From the NCBI GenBank assembly GCA_023249645.1, contig JAHFCF010000002.1:109061-173060 (forward strand): DNA of 64,000 bases, in the 5' to 3' direction. The notes under the pieces are model-generated. The model saw nothing but the letters and a program-made list of their open reading frames with translations, was not told where the DNA came from and searched no databases. This DNA is from Elusimicrobiota bacterium. GTDB taxonomy: Bacteria > Elusimicrobiota > Elusimicrobia > UBA1565 > UBA9628. Position 1 is the first letter of the stretch; each line of letters starts with the position of its first letter. Shown here in pieces: positions 42,499 through 53,515 of this stretch. Position numbers and translations under genes: made by a program.

Positions 42499-42832
42499 CT
42501 TCGGCCCGGATGCGCGGCTCAGCCCGCGACGGGATTTCCAAGGCACTCTGCGGGACGGACGCAAGACCGTCGCGCGGCGGCTCATCCTGTGGCACAAGCG
42601 TGCGGCGCATGCAGCACGCATCGGTCTCAGCGTCCCGGGAAAGATCGGAGACGCGGTGGACCGCAACCGCTACAAACGGCTCTTGCGGGAGTCCTTCAGG
42701 CTCAACCGCGGCCGACTCGCCGACGGCGACTATGTCTTGTATCTCAGGCCCGGCTGCCGCTGGGAAGGCTTCGCCGAGGCCGAGAGGGATTTCCTCGATC
42801 TCTGCCAGAAGGCGGGGGCGCTGAAGTCATGA
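42485..42832 (+). CDS. rnpA: Ribonuclease P protein component
   Basis: 115 aa. [17 protein letters not shown] and the RNR motif in [15 protein letters not shown] identify the RNase P protein, which helps the catalytic RNA process tRNA 5' ends. The TTG at 42485 lies inside rpmH. The stop overlaps the yidD ATG. Confidence 0.92.
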   Translation: MSTCDFGPDARLSPRRDFQGTLRDGRKTVARRLILWHKRAAHAARIGLSVPGKIGDAVDRNRYKRLLRESFRLNRGRLADGDYVLYLRPGCRWEGFAEAERDFLDLCQKAGALKS

Positions 42833-43047
42833 CACAGGCGCTGTCGAGCCTTTGGACGATCGGACAAAGGATCTCCCGCTCGATCCTTCCTCCGGCGTGC
42901 CGCTTTCATCCCAGCTGCTCGGATTTCGCCCGCGAGGCCGTGCTGGTCCACGGCTTCTGGCGCGGCAGTCTCCTGACCCTCGCACGGCTGGCGCGCTGCC
43001 AGCCCTTTCATCCCGGCGGATTCGATCCCGTGCCGCCGACCCGCTAA
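42829..43047 (+). CDS. yidD: Membrane protein insertion efficiency factor YidD
   Basis: 72 aa. [19 protein letters not shown] and [14 protein letters not shown] are the family signature. Coupled to rnpA by ATGA and six bases before yidC, the conserved order. Confidence 0.93.
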   Translation: MTQALSSLWTIGQRISRSILPPACRFHPSCSDFAREAVLVHGFWRGSLLTLARLARCQPFHPGGFDPVPPTR

Positions 43048-43052
43048 CCCTC

Positions 43053-44570
43053 ATGGATAAAAACCTTCTTTGGGCCGTCGTCCTCTCGATCGGAGTCTAT
43101 GCTCTCTGGTTCGGCGTGATCGACAAGCGCCTGCCCAAGCCTGCTGCGCCGACGACATCAGCCGCCTTGGCGTCAGCAATCGCCCCGTCCGCCGCTTCCG
43201 TCCGGGAGTCTGCCTCGGGCCCATCGTCCGCGGCCAAGGACAGCGAACAGCTCCAAGCCGAATCCTCTCCCTTGGCCACGCCCGCGGCACGGCTCCTCAT
43301 CCATCCGCAGGGAGCGGGCGTCATCAGCTGCCTCTACAACGCGCCCCTGGGCGCGGTCGAACTCGTCCATGACCCGCACCCCGGACTCTTCGCCACCTGG
43401 CCTGAACTGATCTTCAAGCAGGAAGGCGCGCGCTACGCGGCTTCACGGCCCGACGGGCTGCGGATCGTCAAGGAATTCCTGCCTGAAGGCCCCGACACCC
43501 TGCCCCGCATCCGCATCCTCCTCAGCAATCCCACGCGCCGACCCATCGAGACCGGCGAATGGTCTATGAGCGTGGGACCGGGACTGGACACGGTCCCCAC
43601 GGAGATGAAGGACAACCAAAAAAGCCTGAGAGCTTTAGGATTTCTCGCCGGCGAAGGAGCCGCCCAGGGAAAGATCGAGGTCTTCAAGCCCGGCGCGCAT
43701 GCCGGCGCCTATCGCTGGGTGGGCGTGGACAACCGCTATTTCCTGGCCGCCATGCTGGCGCCTGCCGGAGAGGATTTCAACCCCGTCCAGAGCAGCCTGC
43801 CCGCGCAAGTCGCTCTCCAGGCCAGAAGCGCGACCCTCTTGCCCGGACAAGAGCGCGTCTATGAGATCCCCTACTACCTGGGCGCCAAGGGCCAGACGTG
43901 GCTCACGCGCTACCGCTGCGGACTGGAACGCTCGATTGACTTCGGCTTCTTCGCCCAGGTGGGACGCTTCATCCTGCGCGTCCTCAACCGCATCCACCGG
44001 GTGACCGGAAACTGGGGCTGGTCGATCGTGATCATGACCTTCCTCATGCAGGCCCTGCTCTTTCCGCTCACCTTCAAGAGCATGAAGGCCATGACGGCCA
44101 TGAAGAAGCTCCAGCCCGAGCTCTCCAAACTCCAGCAGAAATACGCCAAGGATCCCTCGCGCCTCAACGCCGAGACCATGGAGCTCTACAAGAAATCCGG
44201 GACCAACCCCCTGAGCGGCTGTCTGCCTCTCTTGATCCAGATGCCCATCTTCATCGCGCTCTTCAACGCCCTGCGCAACGCCTGGGAGATCCATGGCGCG
44301 CCCTGGATCTTCTGGGTGCACGACCTCTCGGCCAAGGACCCCTTCTACGTGCTGCCCGTGCTCATGGGGGGAGTCATGTTCCTTCAGAACCGCATGAACC
44401 CGGCCGCCACCTCGGACCCGACGCAGAAGACCATGATGACCTTCATGCCGATCATCTTCACCGTCATGTTCCTGAGCTCGCCGTCGGGTCTGGTGCTCTA
44501 CTGGCTGACGAGCAGTATTTTGAGCGCCGCCATCCAGATGGCGCTCAAGAACCGCTTGGAAAAGGCCTAG
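43053..44570 (+). CDS. yidC: Membrane protein insertase YidC
   Basis: 505 aa. N-terminal helix, a large periplasmic domain to about residue 320, then the five-helix insertase core: GNWGWSIVIMTFLMQALLFPLTFKSMKAM (in parts), LSKLQQKYAKDPSRLNAETMELYKK (in parts), NPLSGCLPLLIQMPIFIALF. The long periplasmic domain is the Gram-negative form. ATG at 43053. Confidence 0.95.
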   Translation: MDKNLLWAVVLSIGVYALWFGVIDKRLPKPAAPTTSAALASAIAPSAASVRESASGPSSAAKDSEQLQAESSPLATPAARLLIHPQGAGVISCLYNAPLGAVELVHDPHPGLFATWPELIFKQEGARYAASRPDGLRIVKEFLPEGPDTLPRIRILLSNPTRRPIETGEWSMSVGPGLDTVPTEMKDNQKSLRALGFLAGEGAAQGKIEVFKPGAHAGAYRWVGVDNRYFLAAMLAPAGEDFNPVQSSLPAQVALQARSATLLPGQERVYEIPYYLGAKGQTWLTRYRCGLERSIDFGFFAQVGRFILRVLNRIHRVTGNWGWSIVIMTFLMQALLFPLTFKSMKAMTAMKKLQPELSKLQQKYAKDPSRLNAETMELYKKSGTNPLSGCLPLLIQMPIFIALFNALRNAWEIHGAPWIFWVHDLSAKDPFYVLPVLMGGVMFLQNRMNPAATSDPTQKTMMTFMPIIFTVMFLSSPSGLVLYWLTSSILSAAIQMALKNRLEKA

Positions 44571-44592
44571 GATTTGTAGCAAGGGAGATACA

Positions 44593-45435
44593 ATGACCGA
44601 ACAAGAGACGGAAAGCGAAGGAAAGACGGTCGACGAAGCGGTGAAAAGCGCCCTGAAGAAACTGGGGCTGCACCGCGATCAAGTCGAAGTCCGCATCCTC
44701 CAGGAAGCCGCCGGCGGCATCCTGGGATTCGGGGCCAAGCCCGCACGCGTCAGCATCCGGCGCAAACTCTGGGGAAGCCCGGCCAAGGCCTCAGAACCCC
44801 GCCCCGCGCGCAGCCCTCGAGCCCCGCGGGAACGCCGCCCCGCCGCGCGAGCGGCCCGCAGCGAAGAGCCGCGCGAACACCGGCCGCCGCAGACGCCGGT
44901 GCCGGGAGTGCCGACGCCGCAGGAAGAGAAAGCCGCCCCGCAGACCACGCGCCCGCCGTCGCCGCCCCCGGATCCAGCGCAGGCCTGCGCCGCGACCGAA
45001 GAGATCCTTAAGGAGCTGCTCAGCCGCATGCTCTTCACGGACGCCTCAATCGCAGCGAAATGGGACCCTGAGCAGGAACGCGTCAAGACCCACGTGCGCA
45101 CCGCGGATTCCGAGAGACTCATCGGCCCCGGAGGCAAGACCCTGGAAGCCGTTCAGTTCCTCATGACCCTCATGGTCAGCCGCCGCCTGGGCACGCCCGC
45201 GGCCGTGCACGTGGACACCAATGACTACTGGCAGATGAAGGAGAACGAGATCCTGTCTCAGGCCTTGAAAGGGATCGAGAACGTGCGCAACACGGGCCGG
45301 CCTTACCGCCTGCAGCCCATGGACGCGCCCATGCGCCGCCTCATCCACAAGAGCCTGGCCAAGCATCCGGACATCATGACGACTTCGGAAGGCGACGGTC
45401 TCTGGCGCAAGATCGTCCTCAGGCCGAGATCATAA
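44593..45435 (+). CDS. jag: Jag/KhpB RNA-binding protein
   Basis: 280 aa. A Jag_N domain (GKTVDEAVKSALKKLGLHRDQ, LGFGAKPARV) is followed by a Pro/Arg-rich linker (about residues 60-135), a KH domain (RLIGPGGKTLEAVQFLMTLM) and R3H (MRRLIHKSLAKHPDIMTTSEG in two parts). AGGGAGA precedes the ATG. A strong terminator follows the stop. Confidence 0.9.
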   Translation: MTEQETESEGKTVDEAVKSALKKLGLHRDQVEVRILQEAAGGILGFGAKPARVSIRRKLWGSPAKASEPRPARSPRAPRERRPAARAARSEEPREHRPPQTPVPGVPTPQEEKAAPQTTRPPSPPPDPAQACAATEEILKELLSRMLFTDASIAAKWDPEQERVKTHVRTADSERLIGPGGKTLEAVQFLMTLMVSRRLGTPAAVHVDTNDYWQMKENEILSQALKGIENVRNTGRPYRLQPMDAPMRRLIHKSLAKHPDIMTTSEGDGLWRKIVLRPRS

Positions 45436-45442
45436 ATCAAAA

Positions 45443-45477
45443 TCCCATGCCCTAGGCAACTAGGGCATGGGACTGTT
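45443..45477 (+). terminator. Intrinsic terminator after jag
   Basis: Perfect 13-bp stem (TCCCATGCCCTAG) with a GCAA tetraloop, then CTGTTTTTG. It ends the rpmH-jag operon. Confidence 0.88.
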
Positions 45478-45513
45478 TTTGCAAGGAATGGCTCAATGAC
45501 TTGTTCAGCGCTT

Positions 45514-45567
45514 GACTGTGGGCGCCCACAGTTGGGATTTTTCCATCAACTGTTGCCGGCAACAGTT
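45514..45567 (+). promoter_or_regulatory. Two AACTGT-N8-ACAGTT palindromes upstream of mnmE
   Basis: The first is centred at 45523 (ACTGTGGG with CCCACAGT) and the second, a 26-bp perfect palindrome, at 45557 (45545-45570). Both share outer half-sites with 56821-56840. Centres are 34 bp apart. They could be operators or hairpins; the first is followed by ATTTTT. Confidence 0.6.
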
Positions 45568-45578
45568 GATCCCTAAAC

Positions 45579-46946
45579 ATGTCAGACACCATCGTCGCCG
45601 TCGCCACGCCGCCGGGTTCCGGTGCTCTGGCCATCGTGCGCCTCAGCGGCCCGCAAGCCGCCTCGATCGCTCAAGCCGTGCTGCGTCTTAAACCCCAAGG
45701 CCTCAAATCCCGTCAAGCCCGGACAGCCATGGCTCATGACGCCGCGGGCACCATCGACCAGGTCGTGGCCGTTTTTTTTCCCGGACCCCGCAGCTCCACG
45801 GGCGAGGATGTCGTCGAGCTCACCTCGCACGGCTCGCCCTACATCCAAAAACGCCTCTTGGCCGCTCTTCTCAAAGCCGAGGCCCGACAGGCCCAACCCG
45901 GTGAATTCACGCAGCGCGCCTATCTGAACGGACGCCTGGACTTGGCCCAAGCCGAGGCGGTCTGCGACCTCATCGGCGCCTCCACCGAGCTCTCCCATCG
46001 CGCGGCCCTGGCCCAGCTGGAGGGGGGCCTCTCCGCGGCTGTGAACGATCTGCGCCGGCCCATCCTCGACTTCCTGGTCCGCATCGAGGCGCTCCTCGAC
46101 CATCCGGAGGAAGACATCCCGTCGATCCCCGGCGACGAAGCCTCCCAGACCTTGAAGCGCCTGGAGGAACCCGTCCGGCGCCTGGCCGATACCTTCCAGA
46201 CCGGACGGCTTTGGCGCGAGGGCCTGCGCGTCTGCCTGGTCGGCAGGCCGAACGCGGGAAAATCAAGCCTCTTCAACGCGCTCTTGGGCTGCGAGCGCGC
46301 CATCGTCTGCCCCGAGCCCGGAACGACGCGCGACACCATCGAGGAGAGCTGGGATCTCGACGGCCTGCCGGCCGTGCTCGTGGACACGGCGGGCCTGGGC
46401 CACCCGTCTTGCGGCGCGGCGGAGACGGAAAGCCTTCGGCGCACCCAGAAAGCGCTGGCCTGCAGCGACCTGACCTTGCTCGTGATCGACGCCTCGCGGC
46501 CTCCCGAACCCGAGGATAAGGCCGCTCATGATCAAGTCCTCAAAGCTTCAGAAAAGACCCGAAAGCCCGTCATCACGATCCTGAGCAAGTCCGACCTCCC
46601 GAAACGGAACTCCTCTCTTCCCGACGGCCACGCCGTGTCGGCGCTCGCGGGCCAGGGCCTCTCGGAGCTGCGCCGACTCGCGCTCGCGCGGCTCTCGCCC
46701 GATTCCGGCCGGCCGGCTGGTCACTCCATCCTTGTGACCCGGCAGAGACATCACGAAGCGCTCCAGAGCGCCCTGAGCGATCTTCACGAAGCCTCCACAG
46801 CGCTGCAAACACATCCCGGCCAGTGGGAGGAGCTCGTCGCCCGCCACTTGCGCGACTCTTTGGCCGCCTTGGACAAGATCATCGGCGCCGGCGCCCCGGA
46901 CGAGGTCTGCCATGAGATCTTCTCTCGATTCTGCGTCGGAAAATAG
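45579..46946 (+). CDS. mnmE: tRNA modification GTPase MnmE
   Basis: 455 aa. Acts with MnmG to make cmnm5U34 in tRNAs. The N-terminal formyl-THF-binding domain begins DTIVAVATPPGSGALAIVRLSG; the G domain has VGRPNAGKSSLFNALLG, GTTRDTIEE and DTAGLG; the C terminus ends in FCVGK with the conserved cysteine. Two palindromes sit just upstream. Confidence 0.95.
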   Translation: MSDTIVAVATPPGSGALAIVRLSGPQAASIAQAVLRLKPQGLKSRQARTAMAHDAAGTIDQVVAVFFPGPRSSTGEDVVELTSHGSPYIQKRLLAALLKAEARQAQPGEFTQRAYLNGRLDLAQAEAVCDLIGASTELSHRAALAQLEGGLSAAVNDLRRPILDFLVRIEALLDHPEEDIPSIPGDEASQTLKRLEEPVRRLADTFQTGRLWREGLRVCLVGRPNAGKSSLFNALLGCERAIVCPEPGTTRDTIEESWDLDGLPAVLVDTAGLGHPSCGAAETESLRRTQKALACSDLTLLVIDASRPPEPEDKAAHDQVLKASEKTRKPVITILSKSDLPKRNSSLPDGHAVSALAGQGLSELRRLALARLSPDSGRPAGHSILVTRQRHHEALQSALSDLHEASTALQTHPGQWEELVARHLRDSLAALDKIIGAGAPDEVCHEIFSRFCVGK

Positions 46947-46956
46947 GAGAACGAAA

Positions 46957-47289
46957 ATGATCGCCAAAAAAACAGCGGACAAAAAGCCCCTGCAAGCCCC
47001 TAAGACCCCTCTGGCGGACATCACGCCTGAGCAACAGATCGTCGGAGCCGTGTTCCTGGGAAAAGTCCAGAACTACTATTCCCATCTGCAGGTCTTCACC
47101 CTCGCCCTCGAGTCAGCGCTCACCGTCGGCGACGCCATCCGGATCAAAGGCCACACCACGGACTTGACGCAGAAGGTGGAGTCCCTGCAGGTCGAGCACC
47201 TCAGCGTGCAGAGCGCCGCGCCCGGCGAGGCGGTCGCCATCCGCATCGTCGACAAGGTCCGCGCCGGCGACGCGGTCTATAAGGTCTGA
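46957..47289 (+). CDS. EF-Tu domain 2-like beta-barrel protein
   Basis: 110 aa. VGAVFLGKVQNYYSHLQVFTLALESALTVGDAIRIKGHTTDL (in parts), QKVESLQVEHLSVQSAAPGE and VRAGDAVYKV match small translation-factor-like beta barrels often encoded near U32 peptidases. Function unproven. AGGAG precedes the ATG; the MFS gene starts two bases after its stop. Confidence 0.75.
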   Translation: MIAKKTADKKPLQAPKTPLADITPEQQIVGAVFLGKVQNYYSHLQVFTLALESALTVGDAIRIKGHTTDLTQKVESLQVEHLSVQSAAPGEAVAIRIVDKVRAGDAVYKV

Positions 47290-47291
47290 AG

Positions 47292-48506
47292 ATGCCTCTC
47301 AACGCCCGGGGCGCGCTGGCCCTGCTTCTGGCCGTCAATCTGCTCAATTACGTGGACCGCCAGATCCTCTACGCCCTCTTGCCCGCCATCCAGCGGGACC
47401 TTTCCTTGAGCGATGCCCAGGCCGGCGGCCTGGCCTCGGCCTTCATGGTCGTCTACATGCTGGCGGCTCTGCCCATCGGCTATGCGGCCGACCGCTGGGG
47501 CCGCAAGCCCTGGATCACGGCCGGCATCGGCCTCTGGAGCCTGGCCACGGCGGCCTCGGGCCTGGCGCGGGGGATCTTCGGGCTCTTCGCGGCAAGGTCC
47601 TTGGTGGGCATCGGCGAATCTTCCTTCGTCGCCATCTCGCCCTCCTTCGTGGCCGAGCATTTTCCGTCGCAGCGCCGCGGCCGGGTGCTGGCGCTCTTCT
47701 CCATGGCCATCCCCGCGGGCAGCGCCTTGGGCTACGCCCTGGGCGGCCTCCTGGGCCAGGCCTGGGGCTGGCGCAACGCCTTCTACGCGGTCGGCCTGCC
47801 GGGCCTTCTGCTGATGCTGCTCACGCTGCGATTGAAGGATCCGGCGCCGCGACAGGTCCCGGCTGAAAGACCTTCGCCCATCTCCTCTTATCTCGCTCTC
47901 TTCCGCACGCCGAGCTACACCTGCGCGACCTTGGCAGCCGCCGCCATGACCTTCGCCTTGGGCGGCCTGGCGGTCTGGATGCCGACCTTCTTTTTCAGAC
48001 GCTGGGGCTTGAACCTCGGCCAGGGGGGGATGCTCTTCGGCGCCATCACCGTGGTTTCCGGCATCCTGGGCAGCGTGATCGGCGGGTGGCTCTCCGACTT
48101 CGCCCTGCGCTGGACCAGCCGCTCTTATTTCTGGGTCTCAGGCCTGGGCTATGCCCTGGGCCTGCCTTTAGCCGCCGGCGCGCTCTTGGCCCATGACCTG
48201 CGCTGGGCCGTCCTCTTCATCTTTTCGGCCGAGTTCTTCCTCTTCCTCAACATGGGCCCGCTCAACGCCGTCATCGTCATGGTGACCAAGCCTCACACAC
48301 GCTCCATGGCCTTCGCCGCCAACATCCTCGTCATCCATGCCCTGGGAGACGCTCTGTCGCCAACCTTGATCGGCCTGGCCTCGGACCATTGGGGCCTGAC
48401 CCGCGCGCTCTTGGCCGCCATCACCGCTCTGGCCCCAGCCGCTGTTTTCTGCTTCCTCGGCCTGCGTTTCTACGACGAGGATTCCGGGAGGAACGTCCAT
48501 GCTTAA
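47292..48506 (+). CDS. Major facilitator superfamily transporter
   Basis: 404 aa, 12 predicted helices. Family motifs YAADRWGRKP between helices 2 and 3, GIGESSF, and RRGRVLALFSMAIPAGSALGYALGG (two parts). It resembles the spinster-like group; the substrate cannot be read. It overlaps the next membrane gene by eight bases. Confidence 0.85.
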   Translation: MPLNARGALALLLAVNLLNYVDRQILYALLPAIQRDLSLSDAQAGGLASAFMVVYMLAALPIGYAADRWGRKPWITAGIGLWSLATAASGLARGIFGLFAARSLVGIGESSFVAISPSFVAEHFPSQRRGRVLALFSMAIPAGSALGYALGGLLGQAWGWRNAFYAVGLPGLLLMLLTLRLKDPAPRQVPAERPSPISSYLALFRTPSYTCATLAAAAMTFALGGLAVWMPTFFFRRWGLNLGQGGMLFGAITVVSGILGSVIGGWLSDFALRWTSRSYFWVSGLGYALGLPLAAGALLAHDLRWAVLFIFSAEFFLFLNMGPLNAVIVMVTKPHTRSMAFAANILVIHALGDALSPTLIGLASDHWGLTRALLAAITALAPAAVFCFLGLRFYDEDSGRNVHA

Positions 48507-49270
48507 ACGCGCCGCCTCGCTGGCCCGACTCTTCCTTTTCGCGCCGGCGCGCGCCGCCGACGAATCGATGAAGGAAGAGAGCCTGCTGCCCTGCCTGGCG
48601 ATCTACATCGCCTTCACGGCCGCCTACCTCCTCTTCTTCATGTTCAAGCCCTTCGATTTCCCGGACCAGAACGCGGCCTACCCGCGAGAGCCTCAGACGC
48701 TCATGTTCTGGTTCAAGGTCATGCTCTGGCAGCCTCCCCTGGAAGCCGTCTGGATCGCGTTCCTGCTGGGCCTCGTCGCCTGGTTCAGGACCGGGAGCTT
48801 GGCCGTGAAGCTGACCGGCGGCGCTCTCTGGGCCGCGCTGCCCTTCGTCCTCATCGGCGTTTATGCCGCCGCGGACACGTACAGGGCCACCTTGATCGCC
48901 AAAGTGTTGTTGGCCATCGGCCCGGCCCTCTGGATCGGCCTCTTCATCCCGCTCTGGCGGCGGATGACCCGCAGCGAGTTGATGCCGGTCATCACCTTCA
49001 TGCTCGGGGTCAACGCGATCGGCATCCTCATCCTGGCTCCCATGATCGCGTCGATCTTCCTGGGGAGTCCCGGTTTTTTCATGGGTTCGCAAGCCGCCGG
49101 AGGGTTCTGGATACTCGGCTGCGGGACGTTGGGCCTACGCCGCCTGACCGGCCTGCGCCTTCCTCGCGCCTTCATGGCGGTGCTGCTCTCGATGTTCTTC
49201 CAGATCGCGGTCGCCTTCACCCTCTATCTTCTCCACATCGTTCCCAAGGACATCTTGAAGGCCCTGCTCT

Positions 49271-49278
<8 letters not shown>
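48499..49278 (+). CDS. Yip1-like membrane protein
   Basis: 259 aa with about six membrane helices and a short amphipathic N terminus ([16 protein letters not shown]) typical of bacterial Yip1-domain proteins. Function unknown. It overlaps the MFS gene upstream and mnmG downstream by eight bases each, forming one transcription unit. Confidence 0.6.
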
Positions 49279-51025
<1,747 letters not shown>

Positions 51026-51140
51026 AATTGTCTTTATTTCATAAAAACTTTTTTTCATTTACTTTCCCCGGGGAAAGTAAAAATATAAAAAATGATGAAA
51101 TTTTAAATATAAATTTGCTTCCAAGTCGCCATCCTGCAAC
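51026..51140. other. AT-rich spacer between mnmG and rsmG
   Basis: About 115 bp of mostly A and T in an otherwise GC-rich window. It contains a 24-bp perfect palindrome at 51058-51081 (TTTACTTTCCCC and complement) and an ATGAAAT/ATTTCAT hairpin (51022-51042) spanning the mnmG stop. No DnaA-box consensus was found. It could separate transcripts or be an unwinding element. Confidence 0.6.
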
Positions 51141-51824
51141 ATGAATATCGAACAAGCCAGGACAGAATTTTCACGCTTCACCCTCAGTTTGGGCTTAAAC
51201 ATCTCTGAAAAACAAAACTTCCAGATCGATTCTTTCGTCACCGAGCTCGCGGCTGCCAATGCCAAGGTCAATCTGACCTCGGATACGGATCCGGCCAAGC
51301 TCCTCCTGCGCCACATGGCCGACGGCCTGGCTGCGGCTTCGGTCCTTATAAAGGAAGCAAAGAATCCCCGGCCCCGCATCCTGGACCTCGGAGCCGGGGG
51401 GGGATGCATCGGCATGGCCATCAAGATCGCGTGGCCCGAGGCCCGAGTCACCCTGATGGAATCCTCCCAGCGGAAATACCGGTTCCTCAATTCCATGGCC
51501 GCGCACTCAGGCCTTCCAGGCTTGAGCGTCTCCTCTTTTCACGCAGGCCAAGGCCAGCCGCCGACCAGCCTTCTCGATTTCGACGCTGTCCTGGAAAGGG
51601 CTCTGGCTCCCCTGCCTCAGAGCCTCAAGCTCGCCATGCCGCTGACAGCGCCGGACGGACTTTTCCTGGCTTTCCAGTCCCAGGCTCCTGATCCGCAAGA
51701 CGCCTCCTTGAAGCGCGCCCTGGCCGCCGGCGCGGCCAGATTGGTAAAGTCTATCCCCTATCGCCTGCCGCAAGAAGAGAAGGACCGATGCCTGGCTCTT
51801 TTTCGGCGGCAAGAAAGCCGATGA
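51141..51824 (+). CDS. rsmG: 16S rRNA (guanine-N7) methyltransferase RsmG
   Basis: 227 aa. Class I methyltransferase acting on G527 of 16S rRNA. NAKVNLTSDTDP, RILDLGAGGGCIGMAIKIAWP and VTLMESSQRKYRFL mark the SAM-binding fold; VLERALAPLPQSLKLA is the later block. Usual place after mnmG. The stop overlaps the next gene (ATGA). Confidence 0.92.
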   Translation: MNIEQARTEFSRFTLSLGLNISEKQNFQIDSFVTELAAANAKVNLTSDTDPAKLLLRHMADGLAAASVLIKEAKNPRPRILDLGAGGGCIGMAIKIAWPEARVTLMESSQRKYRFLNSMAAHSGLPGLSVSSFHAGQGQPPTSLLDFDAVLERALAPLPQSLKLAMPLTAPDGLFLAFQSQAPDPQDASLKRALAAGAARLVKSIPYRLPQEEKDRCLALFRRQESR

Positions 51825-52957
51825 AACGCCGACGCCTGGATGTCATCTTCAAGCTGCGCCTGCTCATCTGGGCGCTGCTCCTGGCCCTCTGGGGCGTGCT
51901 CGTCTATCAATACCTCGGCGAAGATGAGCCCGAGACAGCGCCGATGCATTCCGTGGTCAATCCGTACAGGGAGATCCAGCCCCAGCCCGCGCCTCTGGCC
52001 GAGGAACGCGAGCGCCTGGCCGCGCCGGAGCAGATCCCTCCTCAAGCGCGCGCGGAGACCATCACGCAGACCCCGGCCCCTCCGCCCTCATCCTTGTCCG
52101 AGATACGAGTCCCCGAGGAGTTCCAGGGCCCGGCGGCCGAGCAGCCCAAACCGCCCGCGCCGGCTCCTCCTGAAGAGGTCCTCGCGCCGGTCCAGGAAGC
52201 GGTTCCGGCGCCGTCAGGCTTCGTCAAGCGAGAGACCCGGCATTTCACGGTCTACGGCGAGGACGATCCGCCCTCCCAGGAATTCCTGGACCTGCTCGAG
52301 AACCTCCATGGCAACCTCATGCTGGACTTAGCACCCTTCTCTCCCTGGAGCAACGACACGCGCGTGAGCGTCTTCCTCTTCCAACGCCAAGAGACCTACC
52401 GCCGCGTCACGGGCCGGCCGGCCTGGTCGGGGGCGGCCAGCTCGTTTGCGGACAAGCGGGTCTACATCTACGAAGGCCCCGACCTGCCGGGCATGCTGGC
52501 GCACGAACTCTGCCACATCTACTACGACAACTTCTTCCCCAAGGACCGCTCCGATCCGCTCTGGCTGAGCGAAGGCATGGCCACCATGATCCAGGTGGAG
52601 CGGGGTCTCTCCACGCCGAACTGGCTGCGCCAGAATCTCCAGCTCGTCGAGCGCGGGGGGGGCTTGAGCCTTCCGGAGCTCATGGCGGTCACCAACACGG
52701 TCGGCATGCCGGACGCCAAGGTCTACCTGTGGTACGCCGAGTCCTACAGCCTGGTGCGCTTTTTGCTGCGCAGCCAGCACCGATCCAATTTCTACAAGTT
52801 CTCGCAATTCTTGAGCGAAGGCCGCACCGTGACCGAATCGCTCTACCGCGCTTACGGCATGCCCTACAACCGACTCAAGGCCCTTGAGTACGCCTGGCGC
52901 CACCAGATCGGGCCCCGCCATTTTCCCCAGCCCTCCCTCGCCAGAACCACTCCATAA
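51821..52957 (+). CDS. Membrane-anchored gluzincin-type peptidase (MA-like)
   Basis: 378 aa. An N-terminal membrane anchor (LRLLIWALLLALWGVLVYQYL) precedes a Pro-rich linker to about residue 135. The domain that follows has HELCH at 228-232 and E251 in WLSEGMA, the three zinc ligands of MA-clan peptidases with an extra downstream YAESYSLVRFLL. Substrate unknown. The ATG at 51821 overlaps the rsmG stop. Confidence 0.75.
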   Translation: MKRRRLDVIFKLRLLIWALLLALWGVLVYQYLGEDEPETAPMHSVVNPYREIQPQPAPLAEERERLAAPEQIPPQARAETITQTPAPPPSSLSEIRVPEEFQGPAAEQPKPPAPAPPEEVLAPVQEAVPAPSGFVKRETRHFTVYGEDDPPSQEFLDLLENLHGNLMLDLAPFSPWSNDTRVSVFLFQRQETYRRVTGRPAWSGAASSFADKRVYIYEGPDLPGMLAHELCHIYYDNFFPKDRSDPLWLSEGMATMIQVERGLSTPNWLRQNLQLVERGGGLSLPELMAVTNTVGMPDAKVYLWYAESYSLVRFLLRSQHRSNFYKFSQFLSEGRTVTESLYRAYGMPYNRLKALEYAWRHQIGPRHFPQPSLARTTP

Positions 52958-52977
52958 TTCTAGGCCCAAATTGGGTC

Positions 52978-53006
52978 TTGACAAAGCCCAGGGGATGCCC
53001 TATACT
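52978..53006 (+). promoter_or_regulatory. Promoter of the dcw cluster
   Basis: TTGACA (52978-52983), 17-nt spacer, TATACT (53001-53006). CCCAA-A-TTGGG (52965-52975) lies just upstream. The leader holds TGG-based direct repeats. Confidence 0.8.
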
Positions 53007-53017
53007 CATCTCCCTGG

Positions 53018-53062
53018 TGGGAGAAAGTGGGGAGAGAGGATAGAAAAGTGGAGAAGAGTGGC
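53018..53062 (+). promoter_or_regulatory. Putative MraZ-binding direct repeats
   Basis: TGGG at 53018 and 53028, then TGGA at 53049 and TGGC at 53059: two pairs each with 10-bp period. MraZ proteins bind 10-bp-spaced TGGGN repeats in front of their own gene. The second pair lies at and after the chosen GTG. Confidence 0.5.
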
Positions 53063-53515
53063 GGCGTGACCCTCCTCATCGGGCGCTACGAGTACGCCCT
53101 CGACGCCAAGAACCGCCTGGGCCTGCCTCCCAAATACCGCGAACTCCTGAAGACGGAGAAAGAAAAAAGCGTCTTCATCGCCAGCGGCATGGAGGGCTGC
53201 CTCTACCTCTATCTTCCCTCGCAATGGCGCCGTCTCGTCGAGAACGGACTGCAGGCCTTCTCCTTGGAGGACAAGGAAAAGGAGCGGGCCTTTAAGCGCC
53301 GCTTCTTCTCCGGAGCCGCCGAAGCGGAACTCGACGGCGCAGGCAGGATCCTCGTCCCCCAGCATCTCAAGACCCACGCCTCTCTCAAGACCGCCGTCCT
53401 CATCCAGGGCGCGGGCAACCGCGCGGAGATCTGGGATGTGAAGCGCTGGCAGGCCTATGAGAGATCGCAAGTCGCACCGGCCTTGAGGATGGCCGCCAAG
53501 AAGATCGAGCTATGA
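53048..53515 (+). CDS. mraZ: Transcriptional regulator MraZ
   Basis: 155 aa. Two SpoVT/AbrB-like halves: IGRYEYALDAKNRLGLPPKYRE and AEAELDGAGRILVPQHLKTHA. Represses or tunes the dcw cluster. The GTG at 53048 follows GGAGAGAGG by eight bases; GTGs at 53027 and 53066 are alternatives. First gene of the cluster. Confidence 0.88.
   Translation: MEKSGGVTLLIGRYEYALDAKNRLGLPPKYRELLKTEKEKSVFIASGMEGCLYLYLPSQWRRLVENGLQAFSLEDKEKERAFKRRFFSGAAEAELDGAGRILVPQHLKTHASLKTAVLIQGAGNRAEIWDVKRWQAYERSQVAPALRMAAKKIEL

Noticed and set aside
51026..51140. Replication origin
   Set aside because: AT-rich and in a typical neighbourhood, but no DnaA-box consensus was seen and dnaA is not adjacent to rpmH. Left as an observation only.
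52965..52975. CCCAA-A-TTGGG as a member of the AGGTCYTTTGG element family
   Set aside because: Only a short CCCAAA-like stretch is shared; the AGGTC part is absent, and it may simply be a weak terminator or operator.
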